The notes: generated by a model not told the origin, from the letters alone. Shown: positions 35,701 through 43,587, numbered from the stretch's first letter. The stretch is 64,000 nt of DNA from Bacteroidota bacterium (GCA_023417065.1 JAEZGH010000202.1:1-64000), one strand, 5' to 3'. Program-made: numbers and translations.

Positions 35701-36283
35701 AAAGGCGGAGCTTTTTGTCGCGGATGACGTTAGTGAAATAGATACCATTTTTTGCTTTTGAGAATGCGCCATCCGGCTCGATGAAGTTTCCTTTCACCTC
35801 CGGATTGCTGGATGCAATCACGCTTCCCGTAGGCGTTGTGATTGTGATTTCTTCCACCTGCAGGATTGACTTCTGCTGAGCGAGATAGCCTGCGAGGTCA
35901 TTCGATGTAGTGTTTGAAGTCAGGGCGAAGTCATCGGATTCGAAGTCTTCATCACCTGAATCGCCTTCGGTTTCGGGTTCGTCAGTGATATCCGGAGCAA
36001 ATGACGCTACCATGAAATCAGACGATTCCTCCCCACCACCCCCGTGATTCTTCACGCGGTCTGATTGCTGCAGTACCTGAACGGCGATTGAGCCACGGTG
36101 AAAATACGTATCAAAATAGCTGGCGTAGTTTTCTGCCAGAGCTGTCAGGCTTGCGAGGTGCTTTTGCCTGACTGCTTTTACCTGATAATCGTAGCTGAAG
36201 AAGCTAATGGCGACAACAGCCACCATCGTAATGCCGAGAATCAGCAGCGTTATTTTGGTACTTACGTTAATGTGCTTGATCAT
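32780..36283 (-). CDS. SiaA-like membrane phosphatase: sensor-HAMP-GAF-PAS-PAS-SpoIIE
   Basis: A 1167-residue protein. TM1 about 8-30; extracytoplasmic cache-like sensor 31-327 with an acidic stretch near 110; TM2 about 328-352; HAMP 350-405; GAF 464-603; coiled coil 608-671 with EEMQATQEE near residue 639; PAS 671-778 (NASEVITIYEEDETIRYISP); PAS 791-904; PP2C/SpoIIE phosphatase 950-1167. Metal-binding aspartates are seen in VSGDF, DCTGHGVPGA, KDGMDIAL, SSDGFPDQFGG and QTDDVLLIG, so it should be active, probably on SiaC. The ATG at 36283 is used; a TTG eight codons upstream would overlap the previous gene. Confidence 0.88.
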   Translation of the reverse strand: MIKHINVSTKITLLILGITMVAVVAISFFSYDYQVKAVRQKHLASLTALAENYASYFDTYFHRGSIAVQVLQQSDRVKNHGGGGEESSDFMVASFAPDITDEPETEGDSGDEDFESDDFALTSNTTSNDLAGYLAQQKSILQVEEITITTPTGSVIASSNPEVKGNFIEPDGAFSKAKNGIYFTNVIRDKKLRLYDMWVAGSTKDKEGNDIIILVKLNLNSAYKVLTNYYGLGKTGEVVLARQDSYSKKVALISPIRMDTTAAIKTLEQNHPFIASFASVFDGKNTTSTGKDYKGTDVLQVSRRIPSTGIALIAKMDLAEAEGEAGDIMNNFFYAGACIVALAFLMSMVLSRALTRPLFSMKNTIGLVAQGILPETGGHHGNDEFGQMGQKVDDLVQTLRKNADFARQIGEGKYDTQFVPASEDDMLGVSLIEMRSNLIENERRDKERNWIVRGVAEISEILRMHDSIDQLGDDVIQFILGKIGAVQGAFYVVNDEVEPHLIEMRASFAYNRKKYLRAKFKFAEGLVGQAAIEQDTILRTEIPDDYVTLTSGILGDKKPSCILIVPLITNEEVYGVLEFAGFKKFDESQVNFVKELSLILARTIFNIKVNERTRRLLAESQEMSNELKEKQEVLRQNAEEMQATQEELKRSNQMLEEQIEEVNRTQKRMQLLLENASEVITIYEEDETIRYISPSVETILGYGQKEMIGKSDIEKVHEEHRSIFKDLFMKMNEHPEEKVTVQYEYRAKDGSFIWLESTGTNCMSNPAIHGYILNSRDITERRRAEQEQRMRSKMQALSENSPDLITRLESETISYINPVIEEYTGKKPVDFLNKKVKEAQLDYTVLEGWLKIVEEVNQSSNTVSTEMDFPSEMGTRVMQVNAIPEFDETNKLESVLVVSHDITERKMIELEIQNKNKKITESINYAKRIQTAILPNNRVISKALPDSFILYKPRDVVSGDFPWFVQVKDEIFIAAVDCTGHGVPGALLSLIGYFLLNDIVRSRKITEPGVILDMLDEGVTTTLRQDEDATTKDGMDIALCKINMNTREVEYAGAHRPLYIMRDGVMEEVKGNKFPIGGGIFKNQTNFTNTKLQLGKGDSIYFSSDGFPDQFGGPEGRKFGPKRVREIIERVHKQSMKEAMTAFDHEWETWRGDQKQTDDVLLIGIKF

Positions 36284-36293
36284 AAAACCCGGA

Positions 36294-37058
36294 TTATCCG
36301 TTTGCAAGGATTTTTTCTGTCATCAATTGAGCCGATTCTTCAACAAATTTCCTTTGATCTTCGGTAGCGCGTTGGAAGGTGGCAATTTCCAAAACGCCAA
36401 AAAGTTTATCTTTGGTTTTCACCGGTACGATAAGGAGATACCTTGGTGATGAGTTGCCAAGTCCCGAGAGAATAGTGATATAGCCCTGAGGAACTTCATC
36501 GACATAAAGGGTTGTTCCAGATGTGGCTACCTGGCCGATTATTCCTTCGCCAAATTCATATTTGAGTACAGTGCTTTCGCCCATGTTCAGAGCGTAGCCT
36601 GCATATAGTTCTACAAACCGTTTCCCATCATCTTCCACAGCTTTGTACAAGGCACCCTGACCTGCCTCGAGTTGCTTGCAGATGGTTTGCAACGCCGACG
36701 ACAGCGAGGCTTTGACATCTGTTTCCGCAAGGCATGACTTGATCGTGTCCAGGCTGATCGTGGTTTTTCCTGCCTGTTCAGCGGCCTCGCGCTTCATTTC
36801 TTCTTTATCGATGAGCTTGTCGCGAAAAACGACGATTTCCTTTTTATACCGCAGTGCCGAAATAAGTGAAACAAGGCCAAGAGCGAATGTTCCTCCAAGT
36901 GTCACATATACTTTAAAAAATTCCGGTTGATATCCGTTTGCCAGGCGGAGGGACACAGGCAGTGAATAGATAAAATAAAGCGATACTCCCACGCCGACCA
37001 TAAAAAGTATGGTCAGAATCAGATTTAGATTAAACCGGTCATTGAATGTGTGCGTCAT
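36294..37058 (-). CDS. GAF-domain membrane protein
   Basis: A 254-residue protein with two membrane segments (about 12-32 and 48-68), a short coiled coil, and a GAF domain at 110-254. The GAF motif YITILSGLGNSSPRYLLIVPVK is close to those of the neighbouring phosphatase and the 651-residue sensor (DYVTLTSGILGD, YIRITSGLGDANP), so the three probably arose by duplication. No output domain. It overlaps cheB by 4 bp (ATGA) and ends 10 bp before the phosphatase start, so it is firmly in the operon. Confidence 0.82.
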   Translation of the reverse strand: MTHTFNDRFNLNLILTILFMVGVGVSLYFIYSLPVSLRLANGYQPEFFKVYVTLGGTFALGLVSLISALRYKKEIVVFRDKLIDKEEMKREAAEQAGKTTISLDTIKSCLAETDVKASLSSALQTICKQLEAGQGALYKAVEDDGKRFVELYAGYALNMGESTVLKYEFGEGIIGQVATSGTTLYVDEVPQGYITILSGLGNSSPRYLLIVPVKTKDKLFGVLEIATFQRATEDQRKFVEESAQLMTEKILANG

Positions 37059-37648
37059 CGGTACTTTTTATCTAGTTCTTTCAAAAATTCCACGATCTGG
37101 TCGACTCGCATGATATAATCTATTTCTGTCAGGCTAAGTGCGGCACGCGGCATGGTGTCTATCATACACTCGGAAGGATCCTGAATTATCGTGGTACCTC
37201 CGCGATCGTGTATATGTTTCATTCCCATCGCGCCGTCTTTGTTTGCGCCTGACAAGAGAATTCCAATCAGTTTATCTTTATATACATAGGCACAGCTTGC
37301 CAGTGTAATGTCAATAGCGGGTCGCGAATTGTTCACCATCTCCTCTGTCGACAATGCGAAGTAGTTTCCCAGCTCTACGGAGAGGTGGTAGTTCGAGGGG
37401 GCGAGGTAGACATTACCCTTTTTGACCGGCTCTTTATCATGAGGCTCAGTCACTTGAACCACACTCTTTATCGACAACGCTTCCACAAAACCATTGCGCA
37501 CGTGCTTCAACCGATGCAGACACATTATTATCGGCAACGGGAATCCTTTAGGCAACTGAGAAAGTATCTTTACTACTCCCTGAAAGCTGCCCGCGGAACC
37601 ACCGATAACAACGGCCTTATAGCTGTTATTTAGGTTGAATTTATTCAT
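37055..37648 (-). CDS. cheB: Stand-alone CheB methylesterase domain
   Basis: A 197-residue protein comprising only the CheB catalytic domain. The triad appears as serine in VVIGGSAGSFQG, histidine in CLHRLKHVRNG and aspartate in GANKDGAMGM. The receiver domain that normally controls CheB through CheA is absent. It lies 17 bp after cheR and overlaps the GAF gene. In this setting it may demethylate or deamidate glutamate or glutamine residues of the neighbouring sensors rather than chemoreceptors. Confidence 0.88.
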   Translation of the reverse strand: MNKFNLNNSYKAVVIGGSAGSFQGVVKILSQLPKGFPLPIIMCLHRLKHVRNGFVEALSIKSVVQVTEPHDKEPVKKGNVYLAPSNYHLSVELGNYFALSTEEMVNNSRPAIDITLASCAYVYKDKLIGILLSGANKDGAMGMKHIHDRGGTTIIQDPSECMIDTMPRAALSLTEIDYIMRVDQIVEFLKELDKKYR

Positions 37649-37665
37649 GCTTATGGCAACTTCAC

Positions 37666-38487
37666 TCAGTCTTTTATTTTCTTATATATCTTCTCCTCGT
37701 TGTTCACGACGATGAAGCGGTTAGCATAATCGCACCATATCAACGACTCTTTTGATCCAATGGCGAGATAGCCGTATTTAAAAAGGCTCTCATGGAATTT
37801 CTTGAGTACGTCGTTTTGCAATGTCTGGTTAAAGTAGATCATTACGTTCCGACAAAGCACGAGGTCGAATTTGTTGAAGATATCTCCAAGCACGAGATCA
37901 TGACGGCGGAACGACACATTCATTAATAAGTCTTTGTTGAAGACGGCGTTGTTTCCTTCTTCGCGATAGTAGTCCTTGAAGTTTCCTGTTCCCTGGAACC
38001 GAATGTAGTTCTTCTCATTAAGCTCCATGTTTTTCAGCGGGTACGTTGCCGCTTTTGCTTTTTCGAGAATGTTTACATCCAGGTCGGTGGCAATGACTGT
38101 AACGTCATGCAGGATTCCCATTTCTTTCAGCATGATGCACATGGAAATCACTTCTTCACCCGAAGAACATCCGGCATGCCAAATCTTGAATTGCTTGTGA
38201 TTAAGCATGATGGCTGGGATCACCTCTTCACGCATAATGCGCCAGAAGCTGGGATCGCGAAACATTTCTGTTACGTTAACGGTCAACTCATCAAGGAATT
38301 CATTGACGAAATTCGGTGAATCTGTCAGTTTCTTTAGAAGCCCATCTACAGTAAGTTTCTTGAGCTCCAAAATTCTCAGAACACGCCGCTTGAAAGAAGA
38401 CATGGCGTAATTCCTGAAGTCATAGCCATACTTCTGGTAAATCAGCTCTGAAATCTTCTTAAGATCGGAAATATCAATATCGAGCAT
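37666..38487 (-). CDS. cheR: CheR-type protein-glutamate methyltransferase
   Basis: A 273-residue SAM-dependent methyltransferase with the all-helical CheR N-terminal domain (1-75) and a catalytic domain whose SAM motif is WHAGCSSGEEVISMCIML. ATDLDVNILEKAKAA and DLVLCRNVMIYFNQTLQ are further CheR signatures. No PAS or TPR extensions. It lies between two sensors carrying EExxAxxEE motifs, and no MCP, CheA or CheW gene is nearby. An exact -7 box lies 8 bases before its ATG. Confidence 0.92.
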   Translation of the reverse strand: MLDIDISDLKKISELIYQKYGYDFRNYAMSSFKRRVLRILELKKLTVDGLLKKLTDSPNFVNEFLDELTVNVTEMFRDPSFWRIMREEVIPAIMLNHKQFKIWHAGCSSGEEVISMCIMLKEMGILHDVTVIATDLDVNILEKAKAATYPLKNMELNEKNYIRFQGTGNFKDYYREEGNNAVFNKDLLMNVSFRRHDLVLGDIFNKFDLVLCRNVMIYFNQTLQNDVLKKFHESLFKYGYLAIGSKESLIWCDYANRFIVVNNEEKIYKKIKD

Positions 38488-38495
38488 AAGGAACT

Positions 38496-38503
38496 CAAAA
38501 TTA
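38496..38503 (-). promoter_or_regulatory. -7 promoter box before cheR
   Basis: TAATTTTG on the minus strand, an exact TAnnTTTG, 8 bases before the cheR ATG. It suggests that cheR-cheB-GAF-siaABC can be transcribed separately from the sensor gene upstream. No TTG at the expected spacing. Confidence 0.45.
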
Positions 38504-38600
38504 GTTGGTTCATGAAACTGACGGTTGGATTTGATGCGTAAAACTTACACACGTCTCAAATCGAACCAAGCCCCATGTTTTGCATCTATAGGTTAAAAAA

Positions 38601-40556
38601 TCAAGTCGATTTCTTTTTAATCACGTCGCGCGTAATCCGGAGAGCATCGAGATTTGTCTGCAATGCCTGATGGACTTCCTGCGCAACATCCCAGTGAGCC
38701 GCACGTGATTCACACTCGCGGAGCCCTTCCATCAGCTCACTGATTTTTTGCTCAGATTCATGCTCCAGTTGTGCATAACGCGCCTTGAGTTCTGTAAGTG
38801 CAGTTGGTTCTGTTTGCTGCGCTGCCAACTTCGCCTCCAGTTCCTGAATGCGTTTTAAGTAATCGGCCTCCTTGCGTGCTATTTCCTCTTGTGTCGCCTG
38901 AATTTCTTCCATGTTCTGCCGCATCGCTTCCTCCTGCGCCCGCATCTCTTCCGCCTGCTTCTGGAACCGATGAATCAACATCTTGTTCTTGTTGGCAGTG
39001 CGCACGTTCGCAAGGGAGGATGCAATCATCTCACCGAGTTTTTCAACAAACGCGATTTCATGCTTCTCAAATTCGTTGAATGATGCAAGTTCCACCAGAC
39101 CATAGACATCGCGATCAACCTTAAGCGGTACGATCAATACTGCTTTTGGATTTGCGTCGCCCAGACCGGACGTTATCCGGATGTATTCTTGCGGAACGTT
39201 TGTAAGATAAGTTGTTTCCTTTTCTAAAAATGCCTGACCAAGAAGACCCTGTCCAGGTTTTACTATTTGCTGTTCGTGTTTCTTAATGTCCCAGGCAAAT
39301 AACGAAATCAACTGGAGATAACGGTTGCGTTCATCGTCATCATTAAGAACATACAATCCACCCTGATTCGAACGCGTATAGGATACAAGTGTTGATATGA
39401 TCTTGTCGCCCAATACATTAAGTTCATCGTTGGCGGAACGCATGATATCTACAAACTTGGCAAGCCCTTCATTCGCCCATTTCCGCTTCTGCTCTTCCTC
39501 GTTGACACTGCGGAGCTTTTGCTGCATTTCAATAAGCGAATCCGCCAGTTTGTTTTTCCCAGGCTCATAGTTGGGGTCGAGACTCTCCTTATAATCTAAG
39601 GAGAAATTTCCCTGACCGATTGCGGATACGAAATCTGTAGCATCTCTCAAATTCTCAATGGTCTGGTTAATGCTTCCGGCAAGTGCACCCAGTTCATTTG
39701 AAGGGAACCCCTCTACCCGCTGGTGCTGCGCGACGTTGTCCTTGATTCGACCTATGGGTCTGAGAATCACGGTTACAAACAGGTAATAAAGCCCGGCGAT
39801 AAGGAGTGCGTTCACTATAACGATGCCGGCTTTCGCCCGCGAGAGACTTACTTTACTATTTTGAACTTCCTCGTCAAGGTCAGCAATAAGCTTATCGAAC
39901 CATTGCGACATGGTCAGTGACAACCCTTCGTACTGCAACCTTGTTAGCGTTGCCAACGAGTTTGTAGAACCTGCAGAACCTGCTGAAGGCGACGTTGTAT
40001 TTGCCAGGACCGCAGGAATAGTTTTTTCCGATTCCGTCTCAAAGGTGTCAGTTACTACAGTTTCTGCATCTATGGTTTCGGGATCCATGATTTCGGGGCT
40101 GGCGGTGCTCAGCGGCTCAGACACCTGAGTGGGGGCGACGTCATCTTCCTGAGAAGAACTCAGTAATAATAGGATGGTCCCTTTATACGATTCCCAGTTC
40201 TCCCTGAGACCGGTGAATGTGATTTTTGGTAGTCTGGAAAGTGGCTTAATAAACTGGTGACGCTGGCCGAAACGTCCTCCTGACTCGAGAGTCTTGAAGT
40301 GGAAATCCTGTTCTTCCAGCAAGGCTGCGATAGCAGGAGCTTCATCGCGTTTCCCATTGAGGAACTGCTGAAGATGCATAGCTATTTTTTGATTATGCAG
40401 CTGTGCCAGTTGGGTGTATTCGATTTTTGATTCCGCTTCCTCTACGTTGGCGACTCTGATGTCAATAAAATAGAACTGTGCAACAAAAATAAGGAGCGCC
40501 AAAACGACCAGGTAGGCGCCCAAATGCTTTAATTGATTGTTGCGTAGAAATATCAT
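38601..40556 (-). CDS. HAMP-GAF-coiled-coil membrane sensor without an output domain
   Basis: A 651-residue protein: TM1 about 10-30, an extracytoplasmic region 31-240 with an acidic, threonine/serine-rich middle, TM2 about 242-268, HAMP-like helices 265-330, GAF about 369-515, and a coiled coil 520-640 rich in E, Q and A. The coil contains MEEIQATQEEIA (EEIQATQEE at 550-558), matching the MCP methylation pattern E-E-x-x-A-x-x-E-E. No kinase, phosphatase or MCP tip is visible. ATG at 40556 preferred to a TTG three codons upstream. It lies 113 bp before cheR, same strand. Confidence 0.8.
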   Translation of the reverse strand: MIFLRNNQLKHLGAYLVVLALLIFVAQFYFIDIRVANVEEAESKIEYTQLAQLHNQKIAMHLQQFLNGKRDEAPAIAALLEEQDFHFKTLESGGRFGQRHQFIKPLSRLPKITFTGLRENWESYKGTILLLLSSSQEDDVAPTQVSEPLSTASPEIMDPETIDAETVVTDTFETESEKTIPAVLANTTSPSAGSAGSTNSLATLTRLQYEGLSLTMSQWFDKLIADLDEEVQNSKVSLSRAKAGIVIVNALLIAGLYYLFVTVILRPIGRIKDNVAQHQRVEGFPSNELGALAGSINQTIENLRDATDFVSAIGQGNFSLDYKESLDPNYEPGKNKLADSLIEMQQKLRSVNEEEQKRKWANEGLAKFVDIMRSANDELNVLGDKIISTLVSYTRSNQGGLYVLNDDDERNRYLQLISLFAWDIKKHEQQIVKPGQGLLGQAFLEKETTYLTNVPQEYIRITSGLGDANPKAVLIVPLKVDRDVYGLVELASFNEFEKHEIAFVEKLGEMIASSLANVRTANKNKMLIHRFQKQAEEMRAQEEAMRQNMEEIQATQEEIARKEADYLKRIQELEAKLAAQQTEPTALTELKARYAQLEHESEQKISELMEGLRECESRAAHWDVAQEVHQALQTNLDALRITRDVIKKKST

Positions 40557-40646
40557 TCTCACCAAATAGGGTAAAATTGGGTAAAGCGGGGAACTGAAAC
40601 CCCGTAAATGAGGCCAATTTATTACAAGGGCATGTATCGGACTTAG

Positions 40647-41096
40647 TTACTGCTCACCCAGCAGGTTTGACCTGCTAAAACCGTAGGGAAGGAGTGATTG
40701 GGCTGACGGAAGGCGGATCCATCCGTCTGCGGTGAGGATAATGACTTCAATAGGATGGTTTTGCCGCGACTCAAATTCTGAAATAACCTGGCGACACGAT
40801 CCGCAAGGTGCTGCAGCTACGGGTGAGGAGGCTTCGGCGCGCTGTGCAATTACCGCAAGCCGGGTGACTGACCGCTCGGGGTGTAAGGACGTCTTGGCAT
40901 ACAGGACAACTCTTTCGGCACACATGCAAAGCGGATACGCCGCGTTTTCCTGATTTGTTCCCGTCAGGATCGTGCCGTCATCGAGCAGAATGGCTGCAGC
41001 AACGTGAAAACCCGAGTAGGGAGCATACGCCCGCGGCAAAGCTGCTTCAGCTTCGCGTATCAGTTTCTTTGAGTCGTCGTCAAGGGGTTGCTGCAC
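40647..41096 (-). CDS. cdd: Cytidine deaminase
   Basis: A 149-residue zinc deaminase converting cytidine or deoxycytidine to uridine. APYSGFHVAAAILL, TNQENAAYPLCMCAERVVL (cysteine ligand and catalytic glutamate in CAE) and APCGSCRQVISEF (two more cysteines) identify the short tetrameric class. No ATG fits: the only in-frame ATG-free starts are GTG at 41096, taken here, or a TTG at 41147 that adds 17 atypical residues. It is divergent from the saccharopine-dehydrogenase-like gene. Confidence 0.88.
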   Translation of the reverse strand: MQQPLDDDSKKLIREAEAALPRAYAPYSGFHVAAAILLDDGTILTGTNQENAAYPLCMCAERVVLYAKTSLHPERSVTRLAVIAQRAEASSPVAAAPCGSCRQVISEFESRQNHPIEVIILTADGWIRLPSAQSLLPYGFSRSNLLGEQ

Positions 41097-41173
41097 CGTT
41101 ATTTGACATTTGGGCAAATAATATAGGAAGCTTATTCCGGAATGCAATACGCGCTTTCAAAAACAAAACGCAT

Positions 41174-41181
41174 TAGATTTG
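41174..41181 (+). promoter_or_regulatory. -7 promoter box three bases before a start codon
   Basis: TAGATTTG, an exact TAnnTTTG, ending three bases before the ATG at 41185. If used, the transcript would begin at or inside the start codon (leaderless). Confidence 0.4.
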
Positions 41182-41184
41182 TGT

Positions 41185-42513
41185 ATGCGCAAAATACTTG
41201 TTCTGGGAGCCGGACGTTCATCGACTTCCCTCATCCATTATCTGGTTGAACGGGCACGTACCCACGAATGGACTGTCACTGTAGGAGACCTGTCAGAGGC
41301 CGCGGCCATACAGGCTGTGGGCGCAAGTGACGTGGCCCGGGGTATCCATTTCGATATCAACGGCGCCGCTGCAAGGGAAACAATAGCCGCGGCTGATGTT
41401 GTTATCTCGTTGCTTCCGGCCTTCCTCCATCCAAAGGTCGCTGAAATCTGCCTGGAGGAAAGAAAACATCTGCTCACCGCCAGCTATGTCAGCGATGTTA
41501 TGGCATCGTACCATAGTCAGGCCGTTGGTTCAGACCTCCTCTTTGTGAACGAATGCGGCCTCGATCCGGGAATCGATCACATGAGTGCAATGCGAGTGAT
41601 TGATCGCATCCATGACGCAGGCGGGAGAGTCACGTCTTTTGAATCGTTCACGGGCGGGTTGCTCGACCCTGCCTCTGATCCGGAAAATCCATGGAAGTAC
41701 AAGTTTACCTGGAACCCTCGCAACGTCGTCATGGCAGGCCAGAGCATTGCCCGCTTTCTGCGCGATGGCGAACTGAAGTTTATTCCCTATCACCAGTTGT
41801 TCCGGCGACCTTCACATGTAGTATTTCCCGACGGGGAGAAATACGAGGGCTACGCCAACAGGGACTCGTTGAAGTATATTGAAATATATGGACTCGAAGG
41901 CGTCGAAACAATGTTACGGGGAACACTGCGATACGAAGGATTTTGTGAAGCGTGGAATGTCTTCGTTCAGTTGGGATGCTGCGACGATACCGTTCTGATT
42001 GAAGACGTTTCAAACATGACTCACCGCGACTTTATTAATGCATTTCTCGACGGAAAAGGGGAAAGGCACGATTTTGTCGCACGGGTTTCGGCAGCGGTAG
42101 GTACACTTTCAGAAGAGTCAATTCAGAAATTAAAGTGGTCAGGATTCTTTGATGACGAACCTGTAGGCTTGAAACAAGGAACACCCGCGCAGATACTCGA
42201 ACATATCCTTAACAAGCGATGGAAACTGAATCAATCGGATCGCGACCTGGTTGTGATGCAGCACAGGTTTAGCTATGAATTGGATGGCAGTGTACGCAAA
42301 ATAAATTCTTCGTTGGTAACCAGGGGTGATAACGGTGCCGCTACTGCTATGGCAAAGACCGTCGGACTTCCGCTGGCCATTGCAGCAAAATTGTTGTTGA
42401 CAGGAAAAATCACTCGACGGGGAGTGGCCATTCCAACGACACGGGAGTTCTACGAACCAATCCTGAAAGAACTGGGCGAACAAGGCGTAACCTTATCAGA
42501 AGAGGAAATTTAA
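41185..42513 (+). CDS. Saccharopine dehydrogenase-family protein
   Basis: A 442-residue oxidoreductase with an N-terminal Rossmann fold (RKILVLGAGRSSTSLIHYL), VVISLLPAFLHPKVAEIC, and ECGLDPGIDHMSAMRVID, the signature of saccharopine reductase/LYS9-type enzymes. SFTGGLLDP and FTWNPRNVVMAGQ belong to the C-terminal domain. In lysine metabolism such enzymes make or split saccharopine. It is longer than, and only distantly like, the 374-residue relative at 9403. The ATG at 41185 replaces a TTG two codons upstream. Confidence 0.82.
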   Translation: MRKILVLGAGRSSTSLIHYLVERARTHEWTVTVGDLSEAAAIQAVGASDVARGIHFDINGAAARETIAAADVVISLLPAFLHPKVAEICLEERKHLLTASYVSDVMASYHSQAVGSDLLFVNECGLDPGIDHMSAMRVIDRIHDAGGRVTSFESFTGGLLDPASDPENPWKYKFTWNPRNVVMAGQSIARFLRDGELKFIPYHQLFRRPSHVVFPDGEKYEGYANRDSLKYIEIYGLEGVETMLRGTLRYEGFCEAWNVFVQLGCCDDTVLIEDVSNMTHRDFINAFLDGKGERHDFVARVSAAVGTLSEESIQKLKWSGFFDDEPVGLKQGTPAQILEHILNKRWKLNQSDRDLVVMQHRFSYELDGSVRKINSSLVTRGDNGAATAMAKTVGLPLAIAAKLLLTGKITRRGVAIPTTREFYEPILKELGEQGVTLSEEEI

Positions 42514-42520
42514 TTCGCTG

Positions 42521-42979
42521 TCAGCGGGGCCGGCTTTCTTCGTAGGCCCTGTCGATCTGTAGCTTGGCTCCATTCGCCGCTTGAACAGCGAGAAAATCAC
42601 ACCGTTCATTTTCAACATGGCCTGCGTGCCCCTTGATCCACGTGAACCGCGGTTTGTATTTATGATGCAGTGGGATATAACGTTGCCAAAGGTCAACGTT
42701 TGCCTTATCTTTAAAATTTTTCTTCTGCCAATTCCACAGCCAGCCCTTTTCTATTGCGTTGATCACATATTCGGAATCAGAAAATATCGTCACCGGTATG
42801 CCCTCCTTCTTCAAGGATTCAAGGCCTTTTATTACGGCGAGAAGTTCCATTCTGTTGTTTGTTGTCAGCCGAAATCCTTCTGACAACTCCTTGACGTAAT
42901 CGTTGAACTTGAGAATCACACCGTATCCTCCGCGACCCGGATTTCCCTGTGCCGCCCCATCAGTATAGATACGAATCAT
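42521..42979 (-). CDS. rnhA: Ribonuclease HI
   Basis: A 152-residue RNase H that cuts RNA in RNA-DNA hybrids. The catalytic D-E-D-D set is visible: IYTDGAAQGNPG (D), NNRMELLAVIKGL (E), TIFSDSEYVINAI (D), and NERCDFLAV (last D); the handle region KGWLWNWQKKNFK is present. It overlaps marC by 4 bp (ATGA) and should be translationally coupled. Confidence 0.94.
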   Translation of the reverse strand: MIRIYTDGAAQGNPGRGGYGVILKFNDYVKELSEGFRLTTNNRMELLAVIKGLESLKKEGIPVTIFSDSEYVINAIEKGWLWNWQKKNFKDKANVDLWQRYIPLHHKYKPRFTWIKGHAGHVENERCDFLAVQAANGAKLQIDRAYEESRPR

Positions 42980-43539
42980 AAGGCGTGCGTTTTGAAGATC
43001 TTGACGGCAATGGCGAGAAGGATCACGCCGAATACACGTCTTAGTACGGCGAACCCAGATTGGCCGATAACTCGCTCAAGCCATTCAGAGGAACGCAACA
43101 CGAGGTAGACGAAAACCAGATTTAACAAGATCCCGATGAGAATATTTATTTCGTGGTATACCGAACGCAGAGAAAGTATTGTTGTAAGCGTTCCGGCTCC
43201 TGCAATCAGCGGAAACGCCAATGGGACAACGGATCCTGAACCCTTTGATCCAGGCTCGTCTTTTATTAGCGTGATACCAAGGATCATTTCCATGGCAACA
43301 ATAAAAATCACGATTGCGCCGGCAACTGCAAATGACGCTACGTCAAGCCCGAAGAGATTCAGAATTGATACCCCGAGATAAAGGAAGGATATCATCAATC
43401 CGGCCGATATCAGGGTGGCTTTCTCCGATTGGATCCTCCCTTCCCTTTTTCGGATGATTATAATAAAAGGAATCGACCCCACGATATCGATTACGGAAAA
43501 CAGAATGAGGGTAACTGAAAAGATTTCTTTTAAGTCCAT
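42976..43539 (-). CDS. MarC/UPF0056-family membrane protein
   Basis: A 187-residue protein with six predicted membrane segments. EIFSVTLILFSVIDIVGSIP and PLAFPLIAGAGTLTTIL are MarC-family signatures. Its function is not established despite the old multidrug-resistance name. The ATG at 43539 is chosen because an exact -7 box lies 8 bases upstream; ATG at 43560 would lie above that box. It is coupled to rnhA. Confidence 0.85.
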   Translation of the reverse strand: MDLKEIFSVTLILFSVIDIVGSIPFIIIIRKREGRIQSEKATLISAGLMISFLYLGVSILNLFGLDVASFAVAGAIVIFIVAMEMILGITLIKDEPGSKGSGSVVPLAFPLIAGAGTLTTILSLRSVYHEINILIGILLNLVFVYLVLRSSEWLERVIGQSGFAVLRRVFGVILLAIAVKIFKTHAL

Positions 43540-43547
43540 TGTGGCGG

Positions 43548-43555
43548 CAAAATTA
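43548..43555 (-). promoter_or_regulatory. -7 promoter box of marC-rnhA
   Basis: TAATTTTG on the minus strand, an exact TAnnTTTG, 8 bases before the marC ATG. A TTG lies 14 bp further upstream, closer than usual. Confidence 0.45.
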
Positions 43556-43587
43556 AACATTTCAGTTACCAACGAATACCTGATCTG

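Noticed and set aside
37055..38487. cheB and cheR as part of an ordinary chemotaxis operon
   Set aside because: No MCP, CheA, CheW or CheY gene lies in the window, CheB lacks its receiver domain, and all neighbours are Sia-type signalling genes.
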